From positions 14,980,983 through 15,040,982 of the forward strand of contig NC_087077.1 in the NCBI RefSeq assembly GCF_026151205.1: 60,000 nucleotides of DNA, given 5' to 3'. Source of the DNA: Bolinopsis microptera (Eukaryota > Ctenophora > Tentaculata > Lobata > Bolinopsidae). Of this stretch, positions 10,467-20,697 are shown piece by piece; the first letter of the stretch is position 1, and the number at the start of each line of letters is the position of its first letter. Made by a program: the position numbers and the translations under genes. Under the pieces are notes generated by a model, which saw only the letters and a program-made list of their open reading frames with translations, ran no database searches and was not told the origin of the DNA.

Positions 10467-11155
10467 AATAGCTCAAGATGATCCCCAATACGTTCATCAA
10501 GAACAGAAGATTGAACAAAATCTGCATAACAGTTAGTGAATATTACATCAATAGTAGTCTGGGTAAAATTGTCTCCACGTTTAGCAACTCTAGTTATCCC
10601 TTGAATGGTTTGAACTAGATTGTAACATCTCAAGGTCATATCTAATTTTTTGTACTGGGTTGATGAGATATTATTCTGGTCAATGTTTATATCCCCAATC
10701 CAGATAACCTTTTTCCCGTTCAATTTTTTCATGCAAAAATGAATGTACTCAATAAAGTTATCAACACTGCAATAATTTCCAGAGCGATAGAAGCAGCAAA
10801 CATTGATCTTGCTATTCTTAAGCTTCACCCATAATGCTTCAATGTTATCAAGCTTACTATCCATAACTAATTCTGTGTAAGCTAGTTTTTTGTTTATCAT
10901 TAAGCCACAACCACCCCCAGAACTGTTTGGCCTGTCGCATCGCATAATGTTGAAGGAGGAAGGAATATTTATGGTGTCTGTGTCAATAGTATCATTAAGA
11001 TTCATCTCATTTAGGGAAAGTATGTCTAGCTTATGATCTCGAATGAGTTGAGTAAGTTCATTACTTTTAGCTAAATTTAGGAGACCACCTTGAATGTTAC
11101 AGTGACCAATGCAAAGGTTATGAAATTTGTCAGCTGAGTTGTGAATATTTGTCAT
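10454..11155 (-). CDS. LINE-B ORF2, endonuclease part (frame broken at its end)
   Basis: 233 codons with the order of an APE-like endonuclease: HCNIQGG near the start, LSLNEM, GGGCGLMI, CCFYRSG, IGDINID (catalytic GDxN block), TTIDVIF and GDHLELL. It nicks target DNA in this retroelement class. The frame stops right after GDHLELL, while the RT frame begins 13 bases upstream of that stop. Removing one TG from a TGTG repeat near 10460 would fuse the two frames. I infer one ancestral ORF2 of about 990 codons, broken by a dinucleotide duplication or a sequencing slip. ORF1 ends 135 bp upstream. Confidence 0.85.
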   Translation of the reverse strand: MTNIHNSADKFHNLCIGHCNIQGGLLNLAKSNELTQLIRDHKLDILSLNEMNLNDTIDTDTINIPSSFNIMRCDRPNSSGGGCGLMINKKLAYTELVMDSKLDNIEALWVKLKNSKINVCCFYRSGNYCSVDNFIEYIHFCMKKLNGKKVIWIGDINIDQNNISSTQYKKLDMTLRCYNLVQTIQGITRVAKRGDNFTQTTIDVIFTNCYADFVQSSVLDERIGDHLELLCVR

Positions 11156-11598
11156 TTCACAAAACGTGTTAGTCGTTGTGTCTGATTAAACTAAAATCAG
11201 GTGAAAATTATCCGCCTGTAAATATTTTCAATAGAAAAGTTTTAAACTTGAAATCAAAATAAATATTCAGGTGGAAATGTCATGTCGATTTCAATGGTGA
11301 GCATGGTACTTGATGTGCTTTGCTAGTTTATAGATACCATCGCTGTTTAGATGCACATTGTCTTCCCCAAATCTACTAAAACAAGATGATTTCCTAAATC
11401 CAGATCTATCACTAAACAAAAATCGATTCATCTCTGTGGGTATAAAGCTAACAAACGAGTATTTGGAAGGAATCTTAGATAAAAAGATATTGATGTCATT
11501 TATCACTTTATTTCTAGCAAAACTTTCTCTTGGTAAAATGTTTATGATCTTAATTTTTGCAGCTGGAGCCCACGAGTGAAGTGACTGGATCAGATTAT

Positions 11599-13552
11599 GG
11601 ACGTGTTCAAACCTGGTTGGTGGTTTTGTTACATTTCTCCCACTCTTTACTTCTGGGCCCCCAGATTGAAATCTGTAACATTTTAAGAAAAACTGAAACT
11701 ACTGACAAAAACTAGACCCTTTGACTGAGGGCACCCTTGAATCAGAATTTTTGTAACATATTCAGGTCCTGAGATATAGCAGTTTAGTTGGGGGCCCTGG
11801 ATATTGAATTTTGTAACACATTTCTATGTTACACTTTTTCAATGAGTTTTTAGAGAAGCTTCTTGATAGTTTTTCAAGTTCATACCAGTTTTTCTAGGTC
11901 ACAAAGGGTTCCATCAACCATATTCTTGACCAAATTTTGTACTTGGGCCCAAAACATTGAATTCTGTAACATATTTATGTTTTCACTGCCAAGGTCATAT
12001 CTGGAATATTCAATATATTTTTGTATTGGTAACATGGTTTTTAGATTCTCATACAAAATTCTGAAGCAATCCTTATTCATATAATTTGATAAAATGGCTG
12101 CGGAACTTGAATTATGTAACATTAGAAATTAAGTGTATAGAGTATGTACCCTAGTGTGAGGGGTGTTAGGTAAGCTTAATTATAGTTTTTGAAGTTCATA
12201 CCAGTTTTTCCAGGTCACAAAGGGTTCCATCAACCATATTCTTGACCAAATTTTGTACTTGGGCCCAAAACATTGAATTTTGTAACATATTTATGTTTTT
12301 ACTACAAAGCTCATATTTGGAATGTTCAATATATTCTTGTACTGGTAACATGGTTTTTAGATTCTCATACAGAATTGTAAAGCAATCCTTATTCGTATAA
12401 TTTGATAAAATGGCTGCGGAACTTGAATAATGTAACATTAGAAAGTAAATTTATAGAGTATAGTATATAGTATGTATCCTAGTGTGAGGGGTGTTAGGCA
12501 AGCTATATTATAGTTTTTGAAGTTCAGACCAGTTTGCCTAGGTCATAAAGGGTTCCATCAACCATATTATTGACCATATTTTGTACTTGGGCCCAAAACA
12601 TTGAATTTTGTAACGTTTTAATGTTCCGGTCAAGCATTTTGTACACCAAAATTGTAAAATTTTGTATAAATTACGAGTCAATTGTCACTCTGCCACTTCA
12701 GTGGATAAACTCGTGACCTGACATTTTATTGTTACAAATTTCAATATATAGGGCCCAATTTCTATTTTCTATACAATTTGATATATAAATTAAACGTTTT
12801 TAAATATCCAACCTTTAATCTAATTAGCTATATTCATTTGATTAAATTTACCGCGTTCTGTCGTAAATTTAAATTACATTACATTTAAATTGTTACAAAA
12901 TTCAATAATTTGGTCCCAATTATCATTTTTTAAATTTGTTAAGTTGTTTCATGTCTTTATTTTAATGCATCAACCAACTTAAAACCAATACTAGATCAAA
13001 CAACTCTGTATAACATACTCATTTGTAACCATGTTACGTTATTCAAAGAAATGGGCCTTTTATTGATTATGAGCCATATACCAAGATTGTTGTAATGCCT
13101 TTATACAAGAATTGCTGCACTAATAACCTGGTTTTAGAGTTAAATACATATCCTACACTAGCTGTGGTTGTAACAAACTATAAAGATATCATGAAAACAA
13201 GATGTTACAAAATGTCCATTTTGGGCCTTTTTATGAACTCACAAGTGGGCCTTTTTTCATTCCGCAGCTAAGCAAATACCTAAAGCACATTTTTGTGAAG
13301 CAAGAATCTTTAGAATTTAATAATTGGCTGAGCCATTGAAAAGTGTAACCAAATGTTACATTTTTCAATATAACTGGGCCATTTTACAATATTATTCATA
13401 GCCGATGACCTGAGACTATTTGTTATCACAATTATAATCATCTCTGAAAGTTTCAAGACCATCGAGTAATTATTAATGGAGTTATTGTAAAAATGAGAAA
13501 ATCGCCCATTTTGGCAGTGTAACAAAACCACCAACCAGGTTTGAACATGTCC
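11599..13552. mobile_element. DNA transposon T1 (non-autonomous), TSD TTAT
   Basis: Inverted ends GGACRTGTTCAAACCTGGTT extend about 36 bp with one mismatch. They are flanked by TTAT at 11595-11598 and 13553-13556. No transposase is present. The interior contains about a dozen copies of a motif of the form GGGCCC, spacer, ATTGAATTTTGTAACA, spaced about 155 bp apart. The motif reads forward in the left half and reverse in the right half. It sits in LINE-B ORF1, and an exact empty site can be inferred from the reading frame. A 4-bp TSD fits several superfamilies (e.g. Sola, Chapaev), so I leave it unclassified. Confidence 0.9.
11879..12640 (-). repeat. Internal 316-bp tandem units of T1
   Basis: The block beginning near CATACCAGTTTTTCYAGGTC (11881) recurs at 12197 (316 bp on) and, diverged and shorter, at 12525. 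Each of the first two units carries an 80-codon minus-strand frame (12122-11880 and 12438-12196) running from MLH to DLEKLV. The matching T2 units carry the same frame at 28225-28467 and 28541-28783. No known domain is recognised in it. Confidence 0.85.
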
Positions 13553-14859
13553 TTATCAATAGAGCGATTGGTGTTATCAAGGGCCTTTGCTTTTCCTGTG
13601 AACTCATCGGGTGACAATAATCTATTCCTCATGTGTCGAGGACTCTCTAGGATTAAGTCCACATCATTAGTTCCACACATGAGTACGATGGTCTTCACAT
13701 TATTTGCATCAATTGACCTCTTTCTTTCATCTGAGTGGAAGCGTTCATTGATACCGTTTGCAATGCCACCAGGATAGTGAAATACATGTGCTTCTTGATG
13801 AGCAGAGGATAGTTTTGTAGCATCTAACTTGGAGAACATGCTTGAGCTAACATACACAGCAAGGGATTTGCTTTTGACTGAAGCAGGGGATACGGTGCTC
13901 TTATGAGTGATTTTGTTGGGTGATGATTTCCCTTTGATTGAGGGTTCAGTTTCTCCTACAGTAACGAAAGGCTTACTTGAGGTATCGGGTGGAGCAGACA
14001 AGGTTGCACTGCCATCAATCTGGCGCAGAGTAATGCTAATTCTCATGTCATCAGTATGGTCCTGAATAAGGCTGTGTTCAAAGCTGTCCTGAGATTTTCT
14101 GGTCATAATCATTATGTCGCCATGGGAGAGAGTAAGATTGGCAACGTGGACTTTGCTTTTAGACCTAAAACTGAGGACTCTTGTTGCTCCTAACGATATG
14201 GTGGAAATCATGGAGCCTGGTGATATGGACCTCTCATCATCTGAATGGAATGGTATTCCTTGCTTGCCATTTTCATACTTAGTGATCATGGCGCTGTTAA
14301 ATATCAGACTTGGGAACTGTGAGCGTAAACGTTCTAAAATAGACTTTAATAAGGGATTGTCATTTAACGGCCTTGTGTTATGGAAGCCTCCATTGTAGGC
14401 ATATGGGAAATCCCCATAGTATGCTACAGCCCTATTGTTAAACGTTTGTGTGTATTGTGTTTCCATATCCAACTTGAGAGTATCAACAAACCTGAATACA
14501 CCTCGACTCAAATCATGATATGGATTGATGGACTTACCCACAACGTTAACACTGGTTGAAGATTGTTTGTTAACATCAGAAGAATTCACAAGAGATGGGT
14601 TGCTATTAAGTTCAGTCACACTGCTAACTTCACAGTTTTGAGTTTCTGATTCATGTTCAGAGATAAGAACATTGTCCCCGCAAGAGAATGGAACCGCAAT
14701 TTTGTCATGGCCTGAGCCTTGGGTAAGTTTGGTTAGACGAGCAATTTGTCTCCTCAAATTGTCGTTTTCAAGACTTAGTGATACACAGGTAGAACATTTT
14801 GCTTTTGCACTGTTAGGTCTGTCACGAAGGCTGTAATTTCTGATTGGGATACCGGACAT

Positions 14860-15494
14860 AGTTCAAATAAACACAATAATGCAAAGAATTCAGGATAGAG
14901 TCTAAAACCGATGCTACTGTTTATAGTTATTTAGTTGTTGATTACAGTACCTTTGCAGCAATTCAGAAGATGGGAATGAGTGGTGTCTGATATTCTTTAG
15001 GTGATAGATGGGTGATAGGTGATAGATGGGAGTTAACAGCTCTTAAAAACGATGTCTGATAGTCTTTAGGATGTCTTTAAATAAACTATCGTGCAACAAC
15101 CATTTACATCGACATACAACCTGTAATGGTTGCTACATTTGATTGAGGTGTTAATTCCCACTAGGGGTCCTCAATAAATGTATTTAATTGTAGTTGTGAA
15201 AATAGTTTAAAACTCCTGTTTAAGGCGTAATCGTTGAGTTCAAACGTATGCTGCAGAATGTTCATGTTCTTGTGTAAACTGTTTCTCGGCTTATAGTATG
15301 TTTGTTTACTCTTTTGAACGGTTATAATATCATGCTTCAGTACTTTTAGGTCTGCTTAAGACCCATACATGATCAGTGATCACTAGTCCTTTAAGACTTT
15401 TACTCATGCAGGCAGTGTATTGAAATAACATAGGATAGGCAACAGTCAGCCTTATTGTACTAACAACTAATATGTAAACGCTACCTCCCTTCTC
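14860..15494. other. LINE-B 5' flank / untranslated region
   Basis: No gene recognised. It lies upstream of LINE-B ORF1 and presumably includes its 5' UTR. A short repeat of GATAGGTGATAGATGGG type is at about 14999-15030. It ends at the T2 target site. Confidence 0.5.
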
Positions 15495-17340
15495 ATGAGG
15501 ACATGTTCAAACCTGGTTGGTGGTTTTGTTACACTGCCAAAATGGGCGATTTTCTCATTTTTACAATAACTCCATTAATAATTACTCGATGGTCTTGAAA
15601 CTTTCAGAGATGATTATAATTGTGATAACAAATAGTCCCAGGTCATCGGCTATGAATAATATTGTAAAATGGCCCAGTTATATTGAAAAATGTAACATTT
15701 GGTTACACTTTTCAATGGCTCAGCCAATTATTAAATTCTAAAGATTCTTGCTTCACAAAAATGTACTTTAGTGAAACAAATTTTTTTAGTGAAACAAATT
15801 TAAAATTTTATCCTTTATTTTACAATCATAATATAATAATATTTATAAGCCTCCGTTTTGAAAGTTTTAAATTTTAATACATTCACATTTCTATTTAAAA
15901 TTCAATTTTATGTACAAGTCAATAACTGGCCGCCAAAGCCGCGCATTCTTGAAAACAGGATTAACTTGATTATAGTTATACGACTATGTAAATTAAAAAC
16001 TATCCGTGGTTTTTTCATTTAAATAAATAAATTATAATTTTACCTAAGTCCAAAGCCAGCTTTGAAAAATTTACTATTAAATCATAATATATCGTCAACT
16101 TTAAATATTTACAATGCAACAATTCATTAATCTATAAACACGCGTACTCCAGCCCCTAAACGCATAAATTGTTATGCGGCGCGGCTCAAGCCGCGCACGC
16201 ACGTATTATTTTATACTGTTTGCTTTCTAATAAATATCGTGCCAATGTGTACGTCTAAATTGTAAACGTTCATGTTTTGTGTAAAGTGAATCCAATTGGG
16301 ACTAGTGACAAGGATAAGGACCCAAGTGCCTGTACGGCTTTTTCGGGCCCCTGTGGACCACTACTCTTGAAATCACTCTACAACATTGAACATCTATATC
16401 TACTACGTCATTTGGCAATTATTGTCATTAATCTAACTTTCTAATTAATTGCCGAGGGGGAAGAGTAAACGCTTCATATTAAAATTCAATATACAAAATT
16501 CAAAACCATCAATACGGTATTAAATATTATGGACAAGTCTATAGATCTATTTCGTAGTCATATATTCACATGATTTGCTTTATATTATATTATCTTAATA
16601 CTGTAATGAAGTACAGTAGGATTTGTGTTTCGAGAAAGAAAGGTTGCGGTCAAATTATTAACAAAAGTAAACAAAAGTCCATCAGGGACTCCGTGGAGTC
16701 GAAAAAGGTACACGGCTGCTGTCTGGTGCTGCTAGGCATTTATTGATCAAGATGTTTTATTGTATTGATTTATAATGATTCTATTGTTCGTGACTAATTA
16801 AGTTCTAAGTGGAGGTATAAAGTGCTGCTCAAGATACTTCGTCATCTCATGTCCAGTATAATGATTAAGATAGTATACAATGCAGTTTTAGTAGTTGACC
16901 CATACAGTTAAGTCCGTCATAACTCACAATCGTTAAGTCGTCGGTCAATTGTCAAAGTCGTTGTGTGTTTATTCGTTGAGATAGCAGTAAGATAAGATGT
17001 TACGCGCGCGCGCGTTTAATCCCGTCGACGTGAAATGTGACAATGAAAACGCCATAGAATTATTATTTTCGCGCGTTACGTAGAGTTTACCAGTGTGTAA
17101 TACTAGTTAACACTGGGTGTACACTGAGTGTAAGTGTAAGTTTCATATACAAGCCGTTGAATATTTCCAATTTTGAGTGTATCGTGAGCATGTTTTACAG
17201 TGCGATTGCTCGGTACTAGTGTGTTTGTGTATATATATATATATCATTTGTGGAGTATGGTGTAAGTAATGTTTTTGGTTGGAGTGCAGTGGTTATATGT
17301 ATGAGAAAAGATATATGGTCATTTTAGTAACTCGCATAAA

Positions 17341-18114
17341 TCAGAACTTGAGCTCATTTGTGGCAAAATTAAGCTCACACCAATCAAGTGTATCATGCTT
17401 GAATTGCAATTCTCGTAAGGCAATTTTCAATATATTCTTAAACCCGTTTGTCGGAGTATTAAAACTTATCTTACTTGATGTTTGTCGACAACTGTTCCAC
17501 ATGTAGGATGATTGGTAGATGAATTGTGAGGATGGTTGTGATGTAATGAAATAATCCTCTCGTCGTGGTGACCTGTTAAATGATGAGTACAGTGATAATG
17601 GTTCCTCTAACTTATTAATTTTGAATAGTTCTAAGAGACAAGTGTACTTGTACAGATTGTGGACCGTCAACAACCTGTGGGTTTTAAACAAGGGCTTGGA
17701 GTGTTCTTTTTGGTAAAAGTCCACCCCCAGTCTTTGCTTATCAACAGGTCGTGTTCGGGCACACGTTTTAAACTTCTCTAGGAAAGCTTCTCTATCCCCA
17801 AACAGAATTCTTATACACTTTTTCTGTGTTTTAAAGATAGGTTCAAGTCGGTTATTGCTAATACCAGACCCATACAGATATTCCAAATCCTAAATGTGAT
17901 TCAAATAGAGTATGATATAAATCCTTATAATACTGCTTTGGGACAATGTGTCGTATTCTGCACAGCTTTCCTACTTCGCATTTAAGTTTTGAGTTAAGTG
18001 ACTGCGTATGTGATTTCCAGTTAAGTTGGTCGTCAATAATAACGCCTAGAAATTTAGCTTCTTGAACTCTTTTAATAACTACATTATTTAAAGTTAGTAT
18101 GTTCTCGTCATTTT
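17341..18114 (-). pseudogene. LINE-A ORF2, C-terminal part out of frame
   Basis: Continues ORF2 in other frames. Codons for CCFIHFKPSRAKEEVEND through FGISVW (about 18165-17887) follow a 1-base shift near 18168. Codons for GISNNRLEPIFKTQKKCIRI to the stop at 17341 follow a second 1-base shift near 17880. The truncated LINE-A copy at 1.9-2.8 kb reads through both places without a break. The breaks are therefore lesions in this copy, or base-calling indels, and not programmed shifts. Confidence 0.8.
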
Positions 18115-20697
18115 CTACTTCCTCTTTGGCCCGTGAGGGTTTAAAATGAATAAAACAACATTTCTTATAATGTTAATATGTAATAAGTTTAGTTTCATAT
18201 ACTTGTACACAAATGATAGAACTTCATTTCCTTTTTCGTATAGTCTTTTGACACATGTGTCTTCTATAAATATGTTAGTGTCGTCGGCAAATAGTATAAA
18301 CTTTCCTATAATTGATGAGTTACGGATGTCATTAATATAAATAATAAAAAGTAAGGGACCAAGACAGCTCCCCTGCGGCACTCCATAGACTACTGGAAGT
18401 TTCTCGGATTCTTCACCTAATACCGAGACATACTGGTATCTGTTCGACAGGTAACTTGCTATAAGGTTATTTGCATTTCCACGGATTCCATAATTTTCTA
18501 ACTTATGCAGTAACTTTTCATGTGATATTGTATCAAAGGCTTTACTAAGATCAATAAATATTCCAAGAACGTGTTGTTTTTTCTTGAGGCAAGATTCTAC
18601 GTGGTTCACTGAGTAATTTAGGGCATAACTGGTCGAGTGATTTTTACGGAATCCGTACTGGTTTTCATATAAGGAGTTCTGTGAATGAAAGAAGCTGTAT
18701 AATCTATTGAATATAATCTTTTCAAATATTTTACCAAACACAGCTAGCGTTGATACAGGTCTATAGTTTTCAAGGAGTTCCTGGTTATCTTTCTTGTAAA
18801 TGGGACTAATCCTTCCAACTTTAAGGTCATCTGGAAATATGCCATCTTTCATACATTCGTTATACAGTACAGTGAGTAAAGGAGTAACTATTTTAGAGGA
18901 CTGCTTAATTACATGAATCGGTATGTCACTTGCCTTGCCATTTTTAAGTTCAGATATGATTTTGCTAACCTCGTCTGTTGTGCAGTCATGCATGTAAATG
19001 CTGGAAGTGTTTGAAAGCGGTAGATAATCATAGAAACTAGGTATACTGTTTATGTTAATTTGTCCAAGATCATTGTAAGCGGTATTTAGGTCAGAGGCTA
19101 ATGATACAAAATATTTATTGAATTCGTTTGCTATGATCCGTCTATTTGTTATCTTAACGTTGTCTATGGTGAACAGCGGCTTTATTTCACGCCGCCGTTT
19201 ACCTCTTATACGATTTATTAGTTCCCAGGTCTTTTTACTATCACCGCTATTTTCAGCAAATTTACCAGAGAAGTATTCTGTTTTCACAGTTTGACGTGTT
19301 TTCTTTAGGACTTTTCTGTATTCTTTGTAGATAAGGTAGCGACTACGTTTTAGTGAGCATTCAGGGCACTGGCAAATGCCGCCCTTGTTATCAGTTTCCC
19401 CGAGTTTACATTTTCTATTTCTTATCTCAACCCAATTTTCGTACAGTTTATGCTGATTATTAATTGAGCAAATGAGACCGGGAGTTATCCAAGGGTTAAC
19501 CTGAACAGTTCTCTTAGAGGTTTTCGGGGTCTCTAATTTAAACGATTTTTCGACGCAGTTTTTGTAAGTGTCATGGAATTCAGTAAAGTTATGGATTGTT
19601 TTAGTTTTAAGCTCATCTTCAAGATCCACTAGGAAGCCGTTAACATTTGATTGACAGAAGTCGTAATATTGTTTAAAAGAAGTTTTTTCAGAGTTGACTT
19701 CAACATTCCAGTTAAATGTGTTAAAAATAGGTGAGTGATGAGTTATTCGTTCTTTTAGGGTGCCTGAAGTAATCACATTCTCAATATCGTTAGTAATAAT
19801 GTTATCTATGCAGGATGCTTTACAGCCTGGTTTTTCGTGGGTAACAATAGATATTAACGGACAAAATCCTTTACTGAATAATATTTCTTCATATTTTTGA
19901 ACATTTTTGTTATCTTTATCATGAAGATCGATATTAAAGTCTCCAGCTAGATAACTAAACTTCGGCATGTGATCAAGAAGGTTAGAAAGTTCAACTAGAG
20001 CTTGGGAAATACAGCCACTTGGTGGACGATACAAAACACCTACATTAACAGGTTGATCTTCGTTACTTAATGATAAGACAAGTATTTCTAGATGTTCTGT
20101 GACTTGTGATATATTCTCAATTACAGTAGCATTTAATTTATCGTCAACATAAAGGGCTACTCCAGTGCCCTTTTGTTTGTTAGGTGCTGTGTCCTGATAG
20201 TAACTATTATAACCGTCGAGCTGAAATAGATTGCTTAATTCTTTTCCAGTGTTGGTTTCAGCTAGGGCTATTACGGAGAATTTTGTTTTGTACCTACAGG
20301 TTTCAATGGCAAGGTTGTCAAAATTTGATTTATTTCCATCAATATTTTGAAAGAGAATAGATGATTGTTTCTTTACTTGGTTGCAGAGAATATTTGTAAG
20401 GTCAGATGCAGTGTATGAGTTACAATCATTTAAAGTATTTGAGATTTTGGTTGTGTATTCGTCTAGGTTGTTGTCGTCGTCGTCATTGTCAGTGAGTAGT
20501 TTAAATGGGTTGTATTTAACCTTGTCTAAATGGATACAACGAGTACAGTAAAACTCATTAGATTGGCTATTTGGATTTGATTTGCGATAGCATTTATGGT
20601 GCATTATGCAGTCACAGTGAAAACATTCAACTATTGTTTGGCCGATGACTATGTTCTTAGAACAGACAGGACATACCTCCTTAATGAGGGGAGTCAT
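18115..20697 (-). CDS. LINE-A ORF2: PHD-like finger, APE endonuclease, reverse transcriptase
   Basis: 860 codons to an early stop caused by a frameshift near 18168. Residues 9-50 form a PHD-like zinc finger (CPVC, CFHCDCIMHHKC, CTRC). The endonuclease spans about 113-330: FQNIDG, LAETNTG, VLYRPPSG, AGDFNIDLH, SCIDNIITN and THHSPIF. A cysteine cluster (CQCPEC) precedes the reverse transcriptase. RT blocks are NYRPVSTLAVFGK (about 642), QYGFRKNHST, IFIDLSKAFDTISHE, GVPQGSCLGPLLF and catalytic FADDTNIF (about 801). The start ATG overlaps the ORF1 stop as ATGA, suggesting coupled termination and reinitiation. A zinc finger at the start of ORF2, besides the one in ORF1, is unusual to my knowledge. 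Confidence 0.92.
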   Translation of the reverse strand: MTPLIKEVCPVCSKNIVIGQTIVECFHCDCIMHHKCYRKSNPNSQSNEFYCTRCIHLDKVKYNPFKLLTDNDDDDNNLDEYTTKISNTLNDCNSYTASDLTNILCNQVKKQSSILFQNIDGNKSNFDNLAIETCRYKTKFSVIALAETNTGKELSNLFQLDGYNSYYQDTAPNKQKGTGVALYVDDKLNATVIENISQVTEHLEILVLSLSNEDQPVNVGVLYRPPSGCISQALVELSNLLDHMPKFSYLAGDFNIDLHDKDNKNVQKYEEILFSKGFCPLISIVTHEKPGCKASCIDNIITNDIENVITSGTLKERITHHSPIFNTFNWNVEVNSEKTSFKQYYDFCQSNVNGFLVDLEDELKTKTIHNFTEFHDTYKNCVEKSFKLETPKTSKRTVQVNPWITPGLICSINNQHKLYENWVEIRNRKCKLGETDNKGGICQCPECSLKRSRYLIYKEYRKVLKKTRQTVKTEYFSGKFAENSGDSKKTWELINRIRGKRRREIKPLFTIDNVKITNRRIIANEFNKYFVSLASDLNTAYNDLGQININSIPSFYDYLPLSNTSSIYMHDCTTDEVSKIISELKNGKASDIPIHVIKQSSKIVTPLLTVLYNECMKDGIFPDDLKVGRISPIYKKDNQELLENYRPVSTLAVFGKIFEKIIFNRLYSFFHSQNSLYENQYGFRKNHSTSYALNYSVNHVESCLKKKQHVLGIFIDLSKAFDTISHEKLLHKLENYGIRGNANNLIASYLSNRYQYVSVLGEESEKLPVVYGVPQGSCLGPLLFIIYINDIRNSSIIGKFILFADDTNIFIEDTCVKRLYEKGNEVLSFVYKYMKLNLLHINIIRNVVLFILNPHGPKRK

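Larger units (their letters stand above)
8178..14859 (-). mobile_element. LINE-B, CR1-like non-LTR retrotransposon (coding part)
   Basis: Minus-strand element with ORF1 (14859-11291, split by transposon T1) and ORF2 (11155-8178, split by a 2-bp slip). ORF1 has AlkB-like and SGNH-esterase domains. ORF2 has an apurinic-type endonuclease and a reverse transcriptase. An esterase in ORF1 is established for CR1-like elements; the AlkB part is less usual. The outer ends and TSD were not found, so the range covers only the reading frames. Confidence 0.85.
11291..14859 (-). pseudogene. LINE-B ORF1: coiled coil, AlkB-like dioxygenase, SGNH esterase; interrupted by T1
   Basis: Coding segments 14859-13553 and 11594-11291 are separated by transposon T1 and one TSD copy. 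Without them the frame is continuous for 536 codons. Order: a basic N-terminus with a CSTC pair and a short heptad-like stretch (ENDNLRRQIARL); an AlkB-like 2-oxoglutarate/Fe(II) dioxygenase with HSD (about 206), a distal His in FEHSL and RISITLR (about 275); then an SGNH hydrolase with block I as SSSM (about 338) rather than GDS, YPGG, CGTND (about 395) and DNVHLN (about 515). All iron, 2-oxoglutarate and SGNH catalytic positions appear present. The likely role is RNA or RNP handling; any demethylase activity is inference. Confidence 0.85.
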
